Positions 26,589 through 35,958 of a DNA stretch of 64,000 nucleotides are shown in pieces. The position numbers were made by a program, and so were the translations under genes. The stretch is from Planktothricoides raciborskii GIHE-MW2. Lineage in GTDB: Bacteria > Cyanobacteriota > Cyanobacteriia > Cyanobacteriales > Laspinemataceae. Position 1 is the stretch's first letter. Each line of letters starts with the position of its first letter. The notes under the pieces were generated by a model. It was not told the DNA's origin. It did no database searches and saw only the letters and a program-made list of their open reading frames with translations. The stretch covers positions 2,235,001-2,299,000 of the forward strand of contig NZ_CP159837.1 of NCBI RefSeq assembly GCF_040564635.1, in the 5' to 3' direction.

Positions 26589-28011
26589 GATTTTTGAGTA
26601 TATTTTTGGCTTCTCTATCGAAGCCAAATGCTTGGAGTAAAAAATGCCACCGACAAGTCCGAGTAGTCAGATATTTGGCCATTATTTGAGTGGCATTGCT
26701 ATCATTTTTTAGCGGTTGACTTGACTTGGGATAAATGATATAATGAAATGGGTCAAGCCACTGTAATTGATTCTGACTATGTAATAGAGAAAGCGCGATC
26801 GCGCCTTCTTTATATTTGCGGGCAACTTCGTCAATACTCCCCTGTTTGGGTAATTTTTTGCCTAGTTCTAGAGCCCGTCGAGAAAGCGATCGCTGCTGTT
26901 GGATTAAAAACTCTCGTCTTTGGCGATCTTCTGGGTCAAGAAACCCGGTACATTCACTAACTAATGTTAAGGCTTCAGCGGGTTTACCATCCCGACCAGC
27001 GCGTCCCACTTCCTGAATATATTCTGATAATAAACAGGGCGCTTGAAAATGAACCACCCAGCGAACATTCGGTTTATTCACCCCCATACCAAAGGCACAA
27101 GTACAGACCACAAAAGGTAAGTTTCCGTTAATCCAAGCTTGTTCAATAAAACGCCGTTCCGATCCACTCAGTCCCGCGTGATAAGCGCGAGTATTATATC
27201 CTTTTTGTTGTAAAATTTGGGCAAGTTCTTCGCTATCTTTGCGCGATCGCACATAGACTAAACCGGATTGTTTTTCCCGTTGTTTGATATAGTTAAATAA
27301 CTGTTGACGACGACCTCGTGGCGTCCAGGCAACTTTCACTTGCAGATAAAGATTTGGGCGATAAGGACTATATAAATACTGTTGGGGTTGTTGTAATTGT
27401 AAAACTTGAGCAATGGTTTTTTGAGCAACTGGATCCGCCGTCGCGGTAAACGCAGCAATCGCCATTTTACTCCCCGGAGGTTTAGATTTTAGCAACTGCG
27501 ATCGCACGGTTCCTAACCGTCGATAAGCTGGGCGAAAAGTATCCCCCCATTGGACTAAACAATGGGCTTCATCGAGAATTAAACCATTAATGGGTAAATG
27601 GGGTTGAGTCAGACAGTCCCAAACTGGCTTACTGAATAAAGTTTCTGGAGATAAATATAATAAGCGTAACTGATTTTTGCCTAAAGCTTCTAGGGTTTTT
27701 TTCCGTTGTAATTTACTAATTTCATTATGTAATAAAGCAGCGGGAAGTTGGCGATCGCGCAATTCTTGCACCTGGTTTTCCATTAACGCCACCAAAGGAG
27801 AAACCACCAAAGTTAAACCGTTTTTTAATAATGCCGGTAATTGAAAACAAATCGATTTCCCGCCCCCGGTTGCCAACACTACCAGGGCATCAGTTCCTTC
27901 TAATAAAGTTTGGACGATTTCTCCTTGGGGTGGGCGAAAATCCTCGTATCCCCAAATGCGGCGAAATTCCTGCCGTACATAATCCCAATAAACCTGATTT
28001 TGCTTGTCCAT
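26551..28011 (-). CDS. RecQ-family ATP-dependent DNA helicase (short form)
   Basis: An SF2 helicase of 486 residues, shorter than E. coli RecQ (609) because the HRDC domain is absent and the RQC region is reduced. Motifs seen: ATGGGKSICFQLP (Walker A), LDEAHCLVQWGDTFRPAYR (DEAH and the aromatic-rich loop) and VGRAGRDGKPAEAL (motif VI). The C-terminus ends in CGHCDRCRSS, a plausible Zn-binding remnant of RQC. It unwinds forked DNA in recombination and repair. Its 3' end overlaps the truncated hepT by 38 bp, antisense. Confidence 0.9.
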   Translation of the reverse strand: MDKQNQVYWDYVRQEFRRIWGYEDFRPPQGEIVQTLLEGTDALVVLATGGGKSICFQLPALLKNGLTLVVSPLVALMENQVQELRDRQLPAALLHNEISKLQRKKTLEALGKNQLRLLYLSPETLFSKPVWDCLTQPHLPINGLILDEAHCLVQWGDTFRPAYRRLGTVRSQLLKSKPPGSKMAIAAFTATADPVAQKTIAQVLQLQQPQQYLYSPYRPNLYLQVKVAWTPRGRRQQLFNYIKQREKQSGLVYVRSRKDSEELAQILQQKGYNTRAYHAGLSGSERRFIEQAWINGNLPFVVCTCAFGMGVNKPNVRWVVHFQAPCLLSEYIQEVGRAGRDGKPAEALTLVSECTGFLDPEDRQRREFLIQQQRSLSRRALELGKKLPKQGSIDEVARKYKEGAIALSLLHSQNQLQWLDPFHYIIYPKSSQPLKNDSNATQIMAKYLTTRTCRWHFLLQAFGFDREAKNILKNLKCGHCDRCRSS

Positions 28012-28104
28012 GTTTCCTAAAAATCCCTTAGAATAATTATGTTATACCAAATCCGGTTCAATCGTAGGGGCGATTCGCTTTCTCGCCCCTACGATTCATC
28101 AGAT

Positions 28105-28155
28105 GTCATTCCCGCGTTAGCGAAGCATGCGCGTCAGCGCTATATGCGGGAATCC
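28105..28155. repeat. GTCATTCCCGC...GCGGGAATCC palindromic element
   Basis: A 51-bp element with ends GTCATTCCCGC and GCGGGAATCC around a GC-rich core that holds AGCGAAGC/GCGTCAGCGCT. It belongs with the elements at 21687 and 48702. Just upstream (28062-28093) a separate GTAGGGGCGA / TCGCCCCTAC hairpin occurs. Confidence 0.65.
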
Positions 28156-28191
28156 ATAAACATTTTTTGGGGATTATCGTAAATTAAGAAA

Positions 28192-28950
28192 ATGGAAATA
28201 GAAATGAAAATGGAAATGGAATTAGAAATTATTGCTCATCGGGGATTTTCCGCGATCGCCCCAGAAAATACTCTCGCGGCTTTTGCGGCAGCCATTGAAT
28301 ATGCCGCTGATTCGGTGGAATTTGACCTGCAATTAACCGCTGATGGTGTTCCCGTGGTAATCCATAATCCCACCTTAGACAAAACTACCGGAACCCCCGG
28401 AAATGTCACGGCAAAAACTTTAACTGAGTTAAAAGATTTAGATGCTGGCAGTTGGTTTCATCCTCAGTTTGCCGGTGAAAAAATTCCCACCTTAGCGGAA
28501 ACTTTAGCCATTCTCCATCCGCTGCCTCAGCATATTTATTTAGATGTTAAGCCTCATTGTCAATGGTCAGACTTTCAAGTAGCAGAATTAGTCGAGATGC
28601 TGATTGCCCAAGGGTGGCAAGAAAGGGCGATCGTTTCCTCATTTAATCCTCAGTTTGTGGAACAAGTACGCCAAACTCAGCGGGGGTTAACCTTGGGTTA
28701 TATTGTGGCTAATGTTGAAGATTATGAGGCAGAATTGGCCAAAGCAATTAATCAGGGCAATTCGGTGATGATTAGTGAATATCATCTGTTGTTAAATCAT
28801 CCCACTTTGGTGGCAAAAAGCCGCGATCGCGGGGTGGATATTGTGGTTTGGACGGTGGATGATCCCAATGATTTGCAAGCTTTAGTTAATATTGGTGTTC
28901 GGCGAATTGTCACTAATTCTTTAGTGGGTAAATCACGGGTTTCTCGATGA
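28192..28950 (+). CDS. Glycerophosphodiester phosphodiesterase
   Basis: A TIM-barrel protein of 252 residues. The catalytic His and phosphate loop is IIAHRGFSAIAPENTLAAF, the metal ligands are VEFDLQLTADG, and the second catalytic His is in VVIHNPTLDKTTG, where the usual HD is HN. A later acidic position reads YLDVKP rather than the common E-x-K. It hydrolyses glycerophosphodiesters to glycerol-3-phosphate and alcohols. There is no signal peptide, so it should be cytosolic. The first ~10 residues are a Met/Glu/Lys run with several possible starts (28192 to 28216). Confidence 0.88.
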   Translation: MEIEMKMEMELEIIAHRGFSAIAPENTLAAFAAAIEYAADSVEFDLQLTADGVPVVIHNPTLDKTTGTPGNVTAKTLTELKDLDAGSWFHPQFAGEKIPTLAETLAILHPLPQHIYLDVKPHCQWSDFQVAELVEMLIAQGWQERAIVSSFNPQFVEQVRQTQRGLTLGYIVANVEDYEAELAKAINQGNSVMISEYHLLLNHPTLVAKSRDRGVDIVVWTVDDPNDLQALVNIGVRRIVTNSLVGKSRVSR

Positions 28951-29481
28951 TATAGCTCCGTAGGGTGGGCATTGCCCACTTTATGTTTATTCTCTAAATT
29001 GACAAAATTGACAAAATTGACAAAATTTTTTCACAGAATCTTGATAATCCGCCACAAGCGATCGGCTAAAAAATTTATGATTAGAAAATATTGCTAAACA
29101 TATTTGATTTTATTATCTGTTTATCTTTGTTTGATTAAAATTACTCAATATAAAAAAGTTGAGACGGGAAAAGATTGGTATTACTTACAACAATTTTACC
29201 TAATTAATCAATGTAACTATCTGTATAGTTCCATGAAGATTTAATGAGTTTTGTAAAAACAGATACCAATTAGCAAAAATTGATCAGCAAAAACTGATGA
29301 TTTTGATTAGCATCATCACTGATTATTGCTCCGGCTGTTTTTGGCAGGTGGTGCGAAAGATCTCCGCTCCGCTGGTGCGATCGCGCGACTCATATGTCGC
29401 TACAATATAATTTGTCATTGTTTCCGGAAGTTTGACCGCTGGTGTTGTTTGAAAATTTAGAAAAACCCTGGGAAAGTCACT
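28951..29481. other. AT-rich intergenic region with a 9-bp tandem repeat
   Basis: At 28998-29026 TTGACAAAA is repeated about three times. A GTAGGGTGGGCATTGCCCAC hairpin lies near 28961. The rest is AT-rich without coding signs; it should hold the promoter of the J-domain gene. Confidence 0.5.
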
Positions 29482-30414
29482 ATGAAAGAGTTAGAACAAT
29501 GGTATCGAGTGCTCGGACTAGAGTTGGGTGCGTCTTGGGAGGAGGTGAACCAAGCTTATAAAGACTTGGCGTTTATTTGGCATCCCGATCGCATTCCCAA
29601 CGATAATCCTAGATTGCAGGAAAAAGCTGAAGAAAAGCTCAAAGAGATTAATCATGCTCGTGACCAATTGCGTTCTAGAAAATCTGACTTAAAAACTTTT
29701 CACAATGGCAGAAGTGAGCGATCGCCCACTCCTTCGACTACCCGCGATCGCCCCCAAACTCCGCGCTATTCCTACTATAAATCTCAGTCGCAAACCTATC
29801 AGTCTCAGTATCAAAAGCATCAATCTCAGAGTAATTCTCAGAGCAATTCTCAGAGCAACTCTCAGAGCAACTCTCAGAGCAACTCTCAGAGCAACTCTCA
29901 GAGCAACTCTCAGAGTAATTATCAGAGCAACTCTCAGAATAATTATCAGAGCAACTCTCAGAATAATTATCAGAGCAACTCTCAGAATAATTATCAGAGC
30001 AACTCTCAGAATAATTATCAGAGCAACTCTCAAAAGCGATCGCCCTACTATCAGGATCTCAGTGGCAGTGATTTTCGGGGGGCTGACTTCAAAGAAAAGG
30101 ATTTATCTGGCAAAAACCTCAGCAATTGTAACTTGCAAAATGCTGACCTAAGTGATGCGTTTTTGCATAAAATAAATCTCAGTGGATCTAATCTAGAAAA
30201 TGCTAATTTATTTAGAGCCAATCTTCTAGAAGCTTGCCTGACCCAAGCGTGTTTACGCAACTGTAATTTAATTGGGGCTGACTTAAGCGGGGCTGACCTG
30301 AGTGGGGCTGATTTAACCGGCGCCAAAGTGGGAACCAAAAGTAAAATTTTGGTCAAACTGACCGGGACTAAATTATCGGGGGCAATTATGCCTGATGGCA
30401 CAATTCACCCATAA
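29482..30414 (+). CDS. J-domain protein fused to pentapeptide repeats by a Ser/Gln/Asn linker
   Basis: A protein of 310 residues. Residues 5-70 form a DnaJ J-domain with the HPD motif intact at 34-36 (FIWHPDRIPN), so stimulation of DnaK ATPase is expected. Residues ~95-187 form a low-complexity linker of NSQS and NNYQSNSQ repeats coded by near-perfect 12- and 24-bp DNA repeats. Residues ~192-305 are A(D/N)LXX pentapeptides forming a beta-helix. No zinc-finger or C-terminal DnaJ substrate domains exist. The architecture suggests a co-chaperone tethered to a specific location or client by the pentapeptide helix (inference). Confidence 0.88.
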   Translation: MKELEQWYRVLGLELGASWEEVNQAYKDLAFIWHPDRIPNDNPRLQEKAEEKLKEINHARDQLRSRKSDLKTFHNGRSERSPTPSTTRDRPQTPRYSYYKSQSQTYQSQYQKHQSQSNSQSNSQSNSQSNSQSNSQSNSQSNSQSNYQSNSQNNYQSNSQNNYQSNSQNNYQSNSQNNYQSNSQKRSPYYQDLSGSDFRGADFKEKDLSGKNLSNCNLQNADLSDAFLHKINLSGSNLENANLFRANLLEACLTQACLRNCNLIGADLSGADLSGADLTGAKVGTKSKILVKLTGTKLSGAIMPDGTIHP

Positions 30415-30433
30415 TTAAACCCATAATTAAATA

Positions 30434-30455
30434 GCCACGGATTTAAATCTGTGGC
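30434..30455. terminator. Hairpin after the J-domain gene
   Basis: GCCACGGATTT / AAATCTGTGGC forms a perfect stem with G-U tolerance 20 bp past the stop codon. It has no T-run, so it is a weak terminator candidate. Confidence 0.35.
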
Positions 30456-30473
30456 GCTTTGTTTAATTCGCTT

Positions 30474-31137
30474 TGGGTAAGGGCGAAGCATTCCGATAAT
30501 AAATATCGGGTTTTTACCGAAAAATATTGGCCGGGGTAAGGGCGAAGCATTCCGATAATAAATCTCGGCTTTTTACCGAAAAATATTGGCCGGGGTAAGG
30601 GCGAAGCATTCCGATAATAAATCTCGGCTTTTTACCGAAAAATATTGGCCGGGGTAAGGGCGAAGCATTCCGATAATAAATCTCGGCTTTTTACCGAAAA
30701 ATATTGGCCGGGGTAAGGGCGAAGCATTCCGATAATAAATCTCGGCTTTTTACCGAAAAATATTGGCCGGGGTAAGGGCGAAGCATTCCGATAATAAATC
30801 TCGGCTTTTTACCGAAAAATATTGGCCGGAATGCTTCGCCCCTACAAATATACAAATATTTTGACTATTGGGGTGCGAAGCATTCCGATAATAAATCTCG
30901 GCTTTTTACCGAAAAATATTGGCCGGAATGCTTCGCCCCTACAAATATACAAATATTTTGACTATTGGGGTGCGAAGCATTCCGATAATAAATCTCGGCT
31001 TTTTACCGAAAAATATTGGCCGGAATGCTTCGCCCCTACAAATATACAAATATTTTGACTATTGGGGTGCGAAGCATTCCGATAATAAATCTCGGCTTTT
31101 TACCGAAAAATATTGGCCGGAATGCTTCGCCCCTACA
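30474..31137. repeat. Tandem palindromic repeat array (59-bp then 97-bp units)
   Basis: Six units of 59 bp (starts 30481, 30540, 30599, 30658, 30717 and 30776) pass into three units of 97 bp (30875, 30972, 31069). Each contains GCGAAGCATTCCG, a constant core with CTCGGCTTTTTACCG, and GGAATGCTTCGC in inverted orientation, so single units fold into long hairpins. The larger unit adds a 38-bp spacer with ACAAATATACAAATATTTTG. Units are nearly identical, which implies recent expansion. Frames open across the array are repeat-derived. The same inverted motif occurs singly at 42763, 42999 and 48813. Confidence 0.95.
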
Positions 31138-31141
31138 AAAA

Positions 31142-34100
31142 TTAAGAATAGTTAGCCAATTCATTAGCGGCTCGCAGACGCAAACTTAATTCTTTAGAAA
31201 TTTCTAATAAAATTTGCGGATGTTGCTGAATTAACTGGTCAAAACTATTTTTCTGCAACGCCAATACGGTGCAATCAGTAGCAGCCTGGACTGTGGCTGA
31301 ATGGGGTAAATCGTCTAATAAGGTCATTTCGCCAAAATGCTCCCCGACGGATAATTTAGCGATTTCTTTCGGCGGAGCATTTAGGGGTTGTCGCATAATT
31401 TTCACGGTGCCGGAGGTGATAATATATAAAATGTCTCCTAAACTGCCTTCGGTGAAAATTATTTCTCCCGCCAGAAAATTTTGGGGCATCATTTCTCGCG
31501 AAATTAGGGATAACTGATCTAAGTTTAAATGCCGAAATAGGGCAATTTGTTTGAGCAATAATAACTGCTCGGTGAAAACTGGCAAAACAGCCTCAGAGAA
31601 TAGACTTTGCTGGGACAATTCTCCAGGAAATTCATGGTTAGTTTGCTGGGTTTCTAAGGCGAATGAAGCCGCTATTTTAATCCAGCGATCGCTTGCTTCT
31701 GAAGCTGCTTGAAGTAATTGCCGTTGGGTTTCATCTAATGGGGAAAGAGGAGAAAGATTAACCGACGTTTTGGGCTGAGTGGTTTTGCCGGAAGCAAACC
31801 GTTCCAGGAGTGGCATTATGGGCAGGACAAACCGGCGCTGTGGCAGAGATGCCAAGGTTTCCACTGCATTAGCCCGTTCTCTTTGATCTGGGGAAGAAAG
31901 TCGCCGTTGCACATAGCTGATCGTGCGCGAATGGCCGAAACAAGATAGGACATAAAATAAGCGATCGAGAATGCGTTGATGATAGTCTTCGATCGCGGCA
32001 AGAAAGAACTTTAAATCCGGTTGATCCGAGGGCATTTCTTGCTGCCACCGCAGACTCTGCGTTATTAGTTGAAAATCCGCATCAAGATAGTTAAACAGTA
32101 CCGCCTCAGCTTGGTTGCTGCCCACTTTGGCGATCGCGGCAATTGCGGCATCTATCACCTCTGGTTGGGGCGCGGACAAATACGGCTGCACCACCGCTAA
32201 ACTGGAATCCCCATAAGCAGCTAAAGCGATCGCCGCTTGGTTGCGGACGTTCGGGTCGGCATCCTCCAAACCTCTGGCCATATATGACAACATTTCTGGA
32301 CAATGCACCGTACCCAACAGGTGAAAGGCAGCCCCGCGCACTTCCGGGGAGGGATGGTTGACTTGTGCGATCGCGATTTTGCCAATCAAACGGTCATGGG
32401 GTTGGGCAATGGTGGCCAGGGTTTCCAGGGTTTCCCGTCTCACCTCTGGGGCAGCCCCTCGGAGAATTTTTTCTAGCTGGGAAATAAACTCTGGTTGGCG
32501 ACTATAGCGGCTTAAAACTGTTCTCACCGCCGCTTGTGCGGGGGTGGGTTCTGATTCTGAATGCCATAAAAGTTCACAAGCGGCCTCGGTTTCCGCGCTA
32601 GTTCCTTGACTGGTGGCGGCAACACAGGCGATCGCCTTTACTTCCTGATTTTCATCCGCTAATAATGACGACAATTGCTCATCTTTCACCGCATAACCAC
32701 TGGCAATCAAAACTTCCAAAGCAATACTTCGAGTGGTTGAGTCTGGGGAGTTTAATAACTGCTCAAATTTATGAATTAATGCCCGGTTGTGGGTTTGGGT
32801 GGCCAGTCGTACCACAGCCCGACGGGTTGCGGCGTCTGCATTTGGTAATAATGCCTCTAATTCGGGGAATATTTTGCGGAGATTTTTTAGATAAGCGGCT
32901 AATTGTAAGCCTAAAATTTTGGCATTTTGATTCTCGCTACTTAACAAAGCGCGAACTTGGTCAATGGATAGATAACGGATATGTTGAATCCCACTTTTTA
33001 CATGATCCAAACTGACCTGTCCGTTCCGCAACATTGCCACTAAAGATTTTAAATAGCTTTTGCCAGTCAAGCAACTAATCACGATTAAAATTGTGCTGAT
33101 GACAATCCCTAGCCAGCTAACTTGTAAGTTGGTCAAAATTGGCTGGGCAACCAGGAGAATTGCCCCGGCAAAAATGCGTCCCATTGGGGTAAAAATTCCC
33201 TCACTGAGTACCCGAATTCGGCCACTAAATTGAGGCGGCACCGCATTGTAGTTTAAGTTCATTACCGGAATACCGATACTATATAATAAAGTGCGGTAAG
33301 TAAAATTAGCGCCAATGGCTGAAGGTAATTTGAAGCTGACCGCTAATCCCATAAAAGTGAGCAAGTTAGCTAGGGGATAAATCAGGTTCATCGGTCTGAC
33401 ACCCAGTTTTTGAATCAGGGGCCTGGTGAAAAAGACAATTAATATTAATTCCAGGGCGGTTAGGGCGGCTGTGACTAATCCCAGGAAACTGGCTAAATTT
33501 TGAGCATTGGTAAATGTTTCGGTATAAATAATCGAATGTTGAACTTCGTTGATAGAACGAACCATCTCCAAGGCAAAAGCACTAATCGCTAAATAAAATA
33601 TGATGGGGTAATTGGCGATTAGCTGGGGGATTATTTGCAGGTTTTTCCTACTCCATTCTTGAGTTTGCGAGGGTTTTTCGGCGTTTTTGCTAATTGGTTT
33701 TTCGTGTTTTTGTAAGGAATTGATTTCCGCGATCGCCAGACCATAGAGGACTGGCATTAATAGCAACTGATTTTCTAAGGTGATGGATTTGGACAGCAAC
33801 CCGACCAACATACTACCGAGGAAATAGCCAATGCTAGACCCTAGGGACAAAATTGGCGTATATCGCTTTAATTCTAAGGAGGTAAAATAGTCACTAACTA
33901 AAGTCCAGAACTTAATCCTAAACAGCAAAACATAAGCAACCCAGGCAAAGATTAAGAGACTAAAATAGACCGCTACAATATTCCAACTCAGAAGCGATCG
34001 CAGTCCCAATACTATTACACTGGAAATACCCAAGACCCACTGAAATAATTTGGGGCGATCGCAACGGTCAATAATCCGACTAAACCCCCCAGATACTAAA

Positions 34101-34315
34101 ATCGTAGCGATCGGCATCAAAATTAAAAATAGGGGCAAATACTTCGGCCCGGCTTTCGCCAAAAATAACGAACGACCAATGGTTAAAGCAATGGCATTAC
34201 TGCCCATAATTAAAAAGCCGATAAACGCCAAGTGAGCTAGTCGGCTAATTTCTTGAACCGAACTCCCCAGACGTTTTTCAATTAATCTAAACATTTGAAA
34301 ATTTTCCTCACCCAT
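31142..34315 (-). CDS. Membrane transporter-like / HEAT-repeat / cyclic-nucleotide-binding fusion protein
   Basis: A protein of 1,057 residues. Residues ~25-440 hold about 11-12 transmembrane segments resembling an MFS or nucleotide-exchange carrier (NTT-like) core. Residues ~460-800 are HEAT-like helical repeats (for example PEVRRETLETLATIAQP). Residues ~915-1045 are a cyclic-nucleotide-binding domain of the CAP/FNR type, ILYIITSGTVKIMR...GEHFGEMTLLDD. This combination suggests a transport or sensing protein gated by cAMP/cGMP or used as a membrane scaffold. The substrate is unknown. It ends directly beside the tandem repeat array. Confidence 0.8.
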   Translation of the reverse strand: MGEENFQMFRLIEKRLGSSVQEISRLAHLAFIGFLIMGSNAIALTIGRSLFLAKAGPKYLPLFLILMPIATILVSGGFSRIIDRCDRPKLFQWVLGISSVIVLGLRSLLSWNIVAVYFSLLIFAWVAYVLLFRIKFWTLVSDYFTSLELKRYTPILSLGSSIGYFLGSMLVGLLSKSITLENQLLLMPVLYGLAIAEINSLQKHEKPISKNAEKPSQTQEWSRKNLQIIPQLIANYPIIFYLAISAFALEMVRSINEVQHSIIYTETFTNAQNLASFLGLVTAALTALELILIVFFTRPLIQKLGVRPMNLIYPLANLLTFMGLAVSFKLPSAIGANFTYRTLLYSIGIPVMNLNYNAVPPQFSGRIRVLSEGIFTPMGRIFAGAILLVAQPILTNLQVSWLGIVISTILIVISCLTGKSYLKSLVAMLRNGQVSLDHVKSGIQHIRYLSIDQVRALLSSENQNAKILGLQLAAYLKNLRKIFPELEALLPNADAATRRAVVRLATQTHNRALIHKFEQLLNSPDSTTRSIALEVLIASGYAVKDEQLSSLLADENQEVKAIACVAATSQGTSAETEAACELLWHSESEPTPAQAAVRTVLSRYSRQPEFISQLEKILRGAAPEVRRETLETLATIAQPHDRLIGKIAIAQVNHPSPEVRGAAFHLLGTVHCPEMLSYMARGLEDADPNVRNQAAIALAAYGDSSLAVVQPYLSAPQPEVIDAAIAAIAKVGSNQAEAVLFNYLDADFQLITQSLRWQQEMPSDQPDLKFFLAAIEDYHQRILDRLFYVLSCFGHSRTISYVQRRLSSPDQRERANAVETLASLPQRRFVLPIMPLLERFASGKTTQPKTSVNLSPLSPLDETQRQLLQAASEASDRWIKIAASFALETQQTNHEFPGELSQQSLFSEAVLPVFTEQLLLLKQIALFRHLNLDQLSLISREMMPQNFLAGEIIFTEGSLGDILYIITSGTVKIMRQPLNAPPKEIAKLSVGEHFGEMTLLDDLPHSATVQAATDCTVLALQKNSFDQLIQQHPQILLEISKELSLRLRAANELANYS

Positions 34316-35070
34316 TCACAGGTCAATGAAAATCAGCATCCAGGAGTCAGCTATCAGCAGTCAGCCACGATCATTTCACTCTTCCGCTAACTTAGCATCG
34401 GGATAAATGCTGACGAAAAAAAGTCATTTTCACCACAATATTTGTCAGAAAATTATAATTTTTTTGCTGATTTTTTCTCTGACCATATATCAATTTCTTG
34501 TATAGCACAAAATCTTAAAAATGTCTGGCCATGATGGGGTGCAGATGATGTATTCCAGACATTAGACATATTGCTTTCATGCCGGATCGATCCCCCAACC
34601 TCCCGATGGGGGCTTTTTAGCTTGGGAAAGTTGCTGAATGGTTGCCCAATGGTTGCGGAATGATTGCGGAATAATTATGACAAAGAAGTAGGGTGGGCGA
34701 TGCCCACCCTACTTATAATTAATTAGAAAATTGCCGCGCCGTGATTCGTTCTGAATGGTTTATGAATGGTTTCTCAATGGTTTCTGAATGGTTTATGAAT
34801 GGTTTCTGAATGGTTTCTATTCTGAAGAGTGATGGTGATTTGGGTCAAAACCTGTACCAAAACCTGTACAAAAAGTGGGGCGTTACAGGACTAGAGTCAA
34901 ATTTGGCAAAATTATTGAATCGAGACATACATTAAATGGTGTTAATTACCTAGAAATCTAAATCATCCTTTAGACTAAACAAGATTGAACAAAAGAAGAA
35001 AAATCCGATCGCTCGGAAGGTCAATGGGCGAAATTGCCCCAGAATTTACTTAGTTGACTTAGCAGTTTAC
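34316..35070. other. Intergenic region with 11-bp tandem repeat and palindrome
   Basis: At 34688-34712 GTAGGGTGGGC / GCCCACCCTAC forms a perfect hairpin. At 34757-34821 six copies of an 11-bp TGAATGGTTT(A/C) unit occur. The remainder is AT-rich without protein-like frames. Confidence 0.6.
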
Positions 35071-35388
35071 TTAGCAGCAGTACATACTAACATCTTCACC
35101 ACATTCGTCAGCGAGGTAACACAAAGCCCGAAAACGCAATCCGACGAATTGTTCATAGAACGGATTGAGTTTACACATTGGGGGAATGTGGAACAACGTT
35201 CGGCCAAATAGTTGAATGTCTCGCTCAAAAGGGCATTGTGCCGGAATCAGTTTGCAAACCGATCTAGCAAATTTTTGATCTTTCACTTCGATGGCATCAA
35301 TCCAATTGCGAGCAGGTTGCAATAACACATCAAACAGGTTTGAAGATTTACGAGACTGTTTGCCAGAGAGACTAGATGCAATAGTCAT
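35071..35388 (-). CDS. Mo-dependent nitrogenase C-terminal domain (Mo-nitro_C) protein
   Basis: A protein of 105 residues that matches my memory of the small cyanobacterial Mo-nitro_C family: PARNWIDAIEVKDQKFARSV, then KLIPAQCPFERDIQLFGRTL, followed by FHIPPMCKLNPFYEQFVGLR and the C-terminal CYLADECGEDVSMYC. Six Cys, several in conserved positions, suggest metal or redox binding. Family members occur widely in cyanobacteria, including strains without nitrogenase. No nif gene is nearby, so a direct nitrogenase role is doubtful. The ATG follows AAAAGAGGTGTCCA, a good ribosome-binding site. Confidence 0.85.
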   Translation of the reverse strand: MTIASSLSGKQSRKSSNLFDVLLQPARNWIDAIEVKDQKFARSVCKLIPAQCPFERDIQLFGRTLFHIPPMCKLNPFYEQFVGLRFRALCYLADECGEDVSMYCC

Positions 35389-35958
35389 TGGACACCTCTT
35401 TTAATAATTTTTGACTAAAGAACATCACGAGCTGGTCGCGATAAATTGATCTTCGGCAATTCTCCCCAATATCAGTGCGATCGCTGTAACAATTTGTTTG
35501 TGTTCTCCCTCGCAAGATTGGGTGATCTGCGTTCTCTGAACGGTGCGATCGCGCTCATCAGCTTTGGTGATCGAGATCACCTATTCCAGAAAATTATTTT
35601 ACTTTCGCCAAGGTTTAAAAGCTGAAATCCTCAAGGGGACTAGGGTTGCAGAATTTCAGAAATTAAACACGATTTCTAAAGATTTAGCTTGAGATCAAAA
35701 ATAGTATTCATACTTACAATACCATTTCACCAACCAAAGTGGGTAATCTATCCCATAAATAGGATTTTTTGTCATCTCTTCTTTAAATTTTCAGCCACAG
35801 GGGGGCAGGGGGGCAGGGGAGTAGGGGAGTAGGGGGGCAGGGGAGTAGGGGAGTAGGGGAGTAGGGGAGTAGGGGAGTAGGAAAGTAGGGGACAAATAAC
35901 AAATAACAAATAACCAGCAACAAACAATAACTTATAAACGACAAATTTAATCACAAAT
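35389..35958. repeat. Intergenic region with G-rich repeat
   Basis: Control region of the Mo-nitro_C gene at its left end (HIP1 sites at ~35,480 and ~35,540). At 35797-35892 a GGGGAGTAGGGGAGTAGGGG-type tandem tract lies just past the stop of the large kinase gene, followed by ACAAATAACAAATAACA repeats. No gene seen. Confidence 0.6.

Noticed and set aside
29689..30401. Arg/Ile-rich and Leu/Ala-rich frames antisense or out of frame to the J-domain gene
   Set aside because: They come from reading the linker and pentapeptide DNA repeats in other frames; no ribosome-binding site and no protein-like composition.
30822..31155. Two 78-codon frames in the tandem array
   Set aside because: Both translate the 97-bp repeat (identical peptides offset by one unit); repeat-derived.
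35071..35388. Evidence for nitrogen fixation
   Set aside because: The Mo-nitro_C protein occurs in many non-fixing cyanobacteria and no nif gene is in the window.
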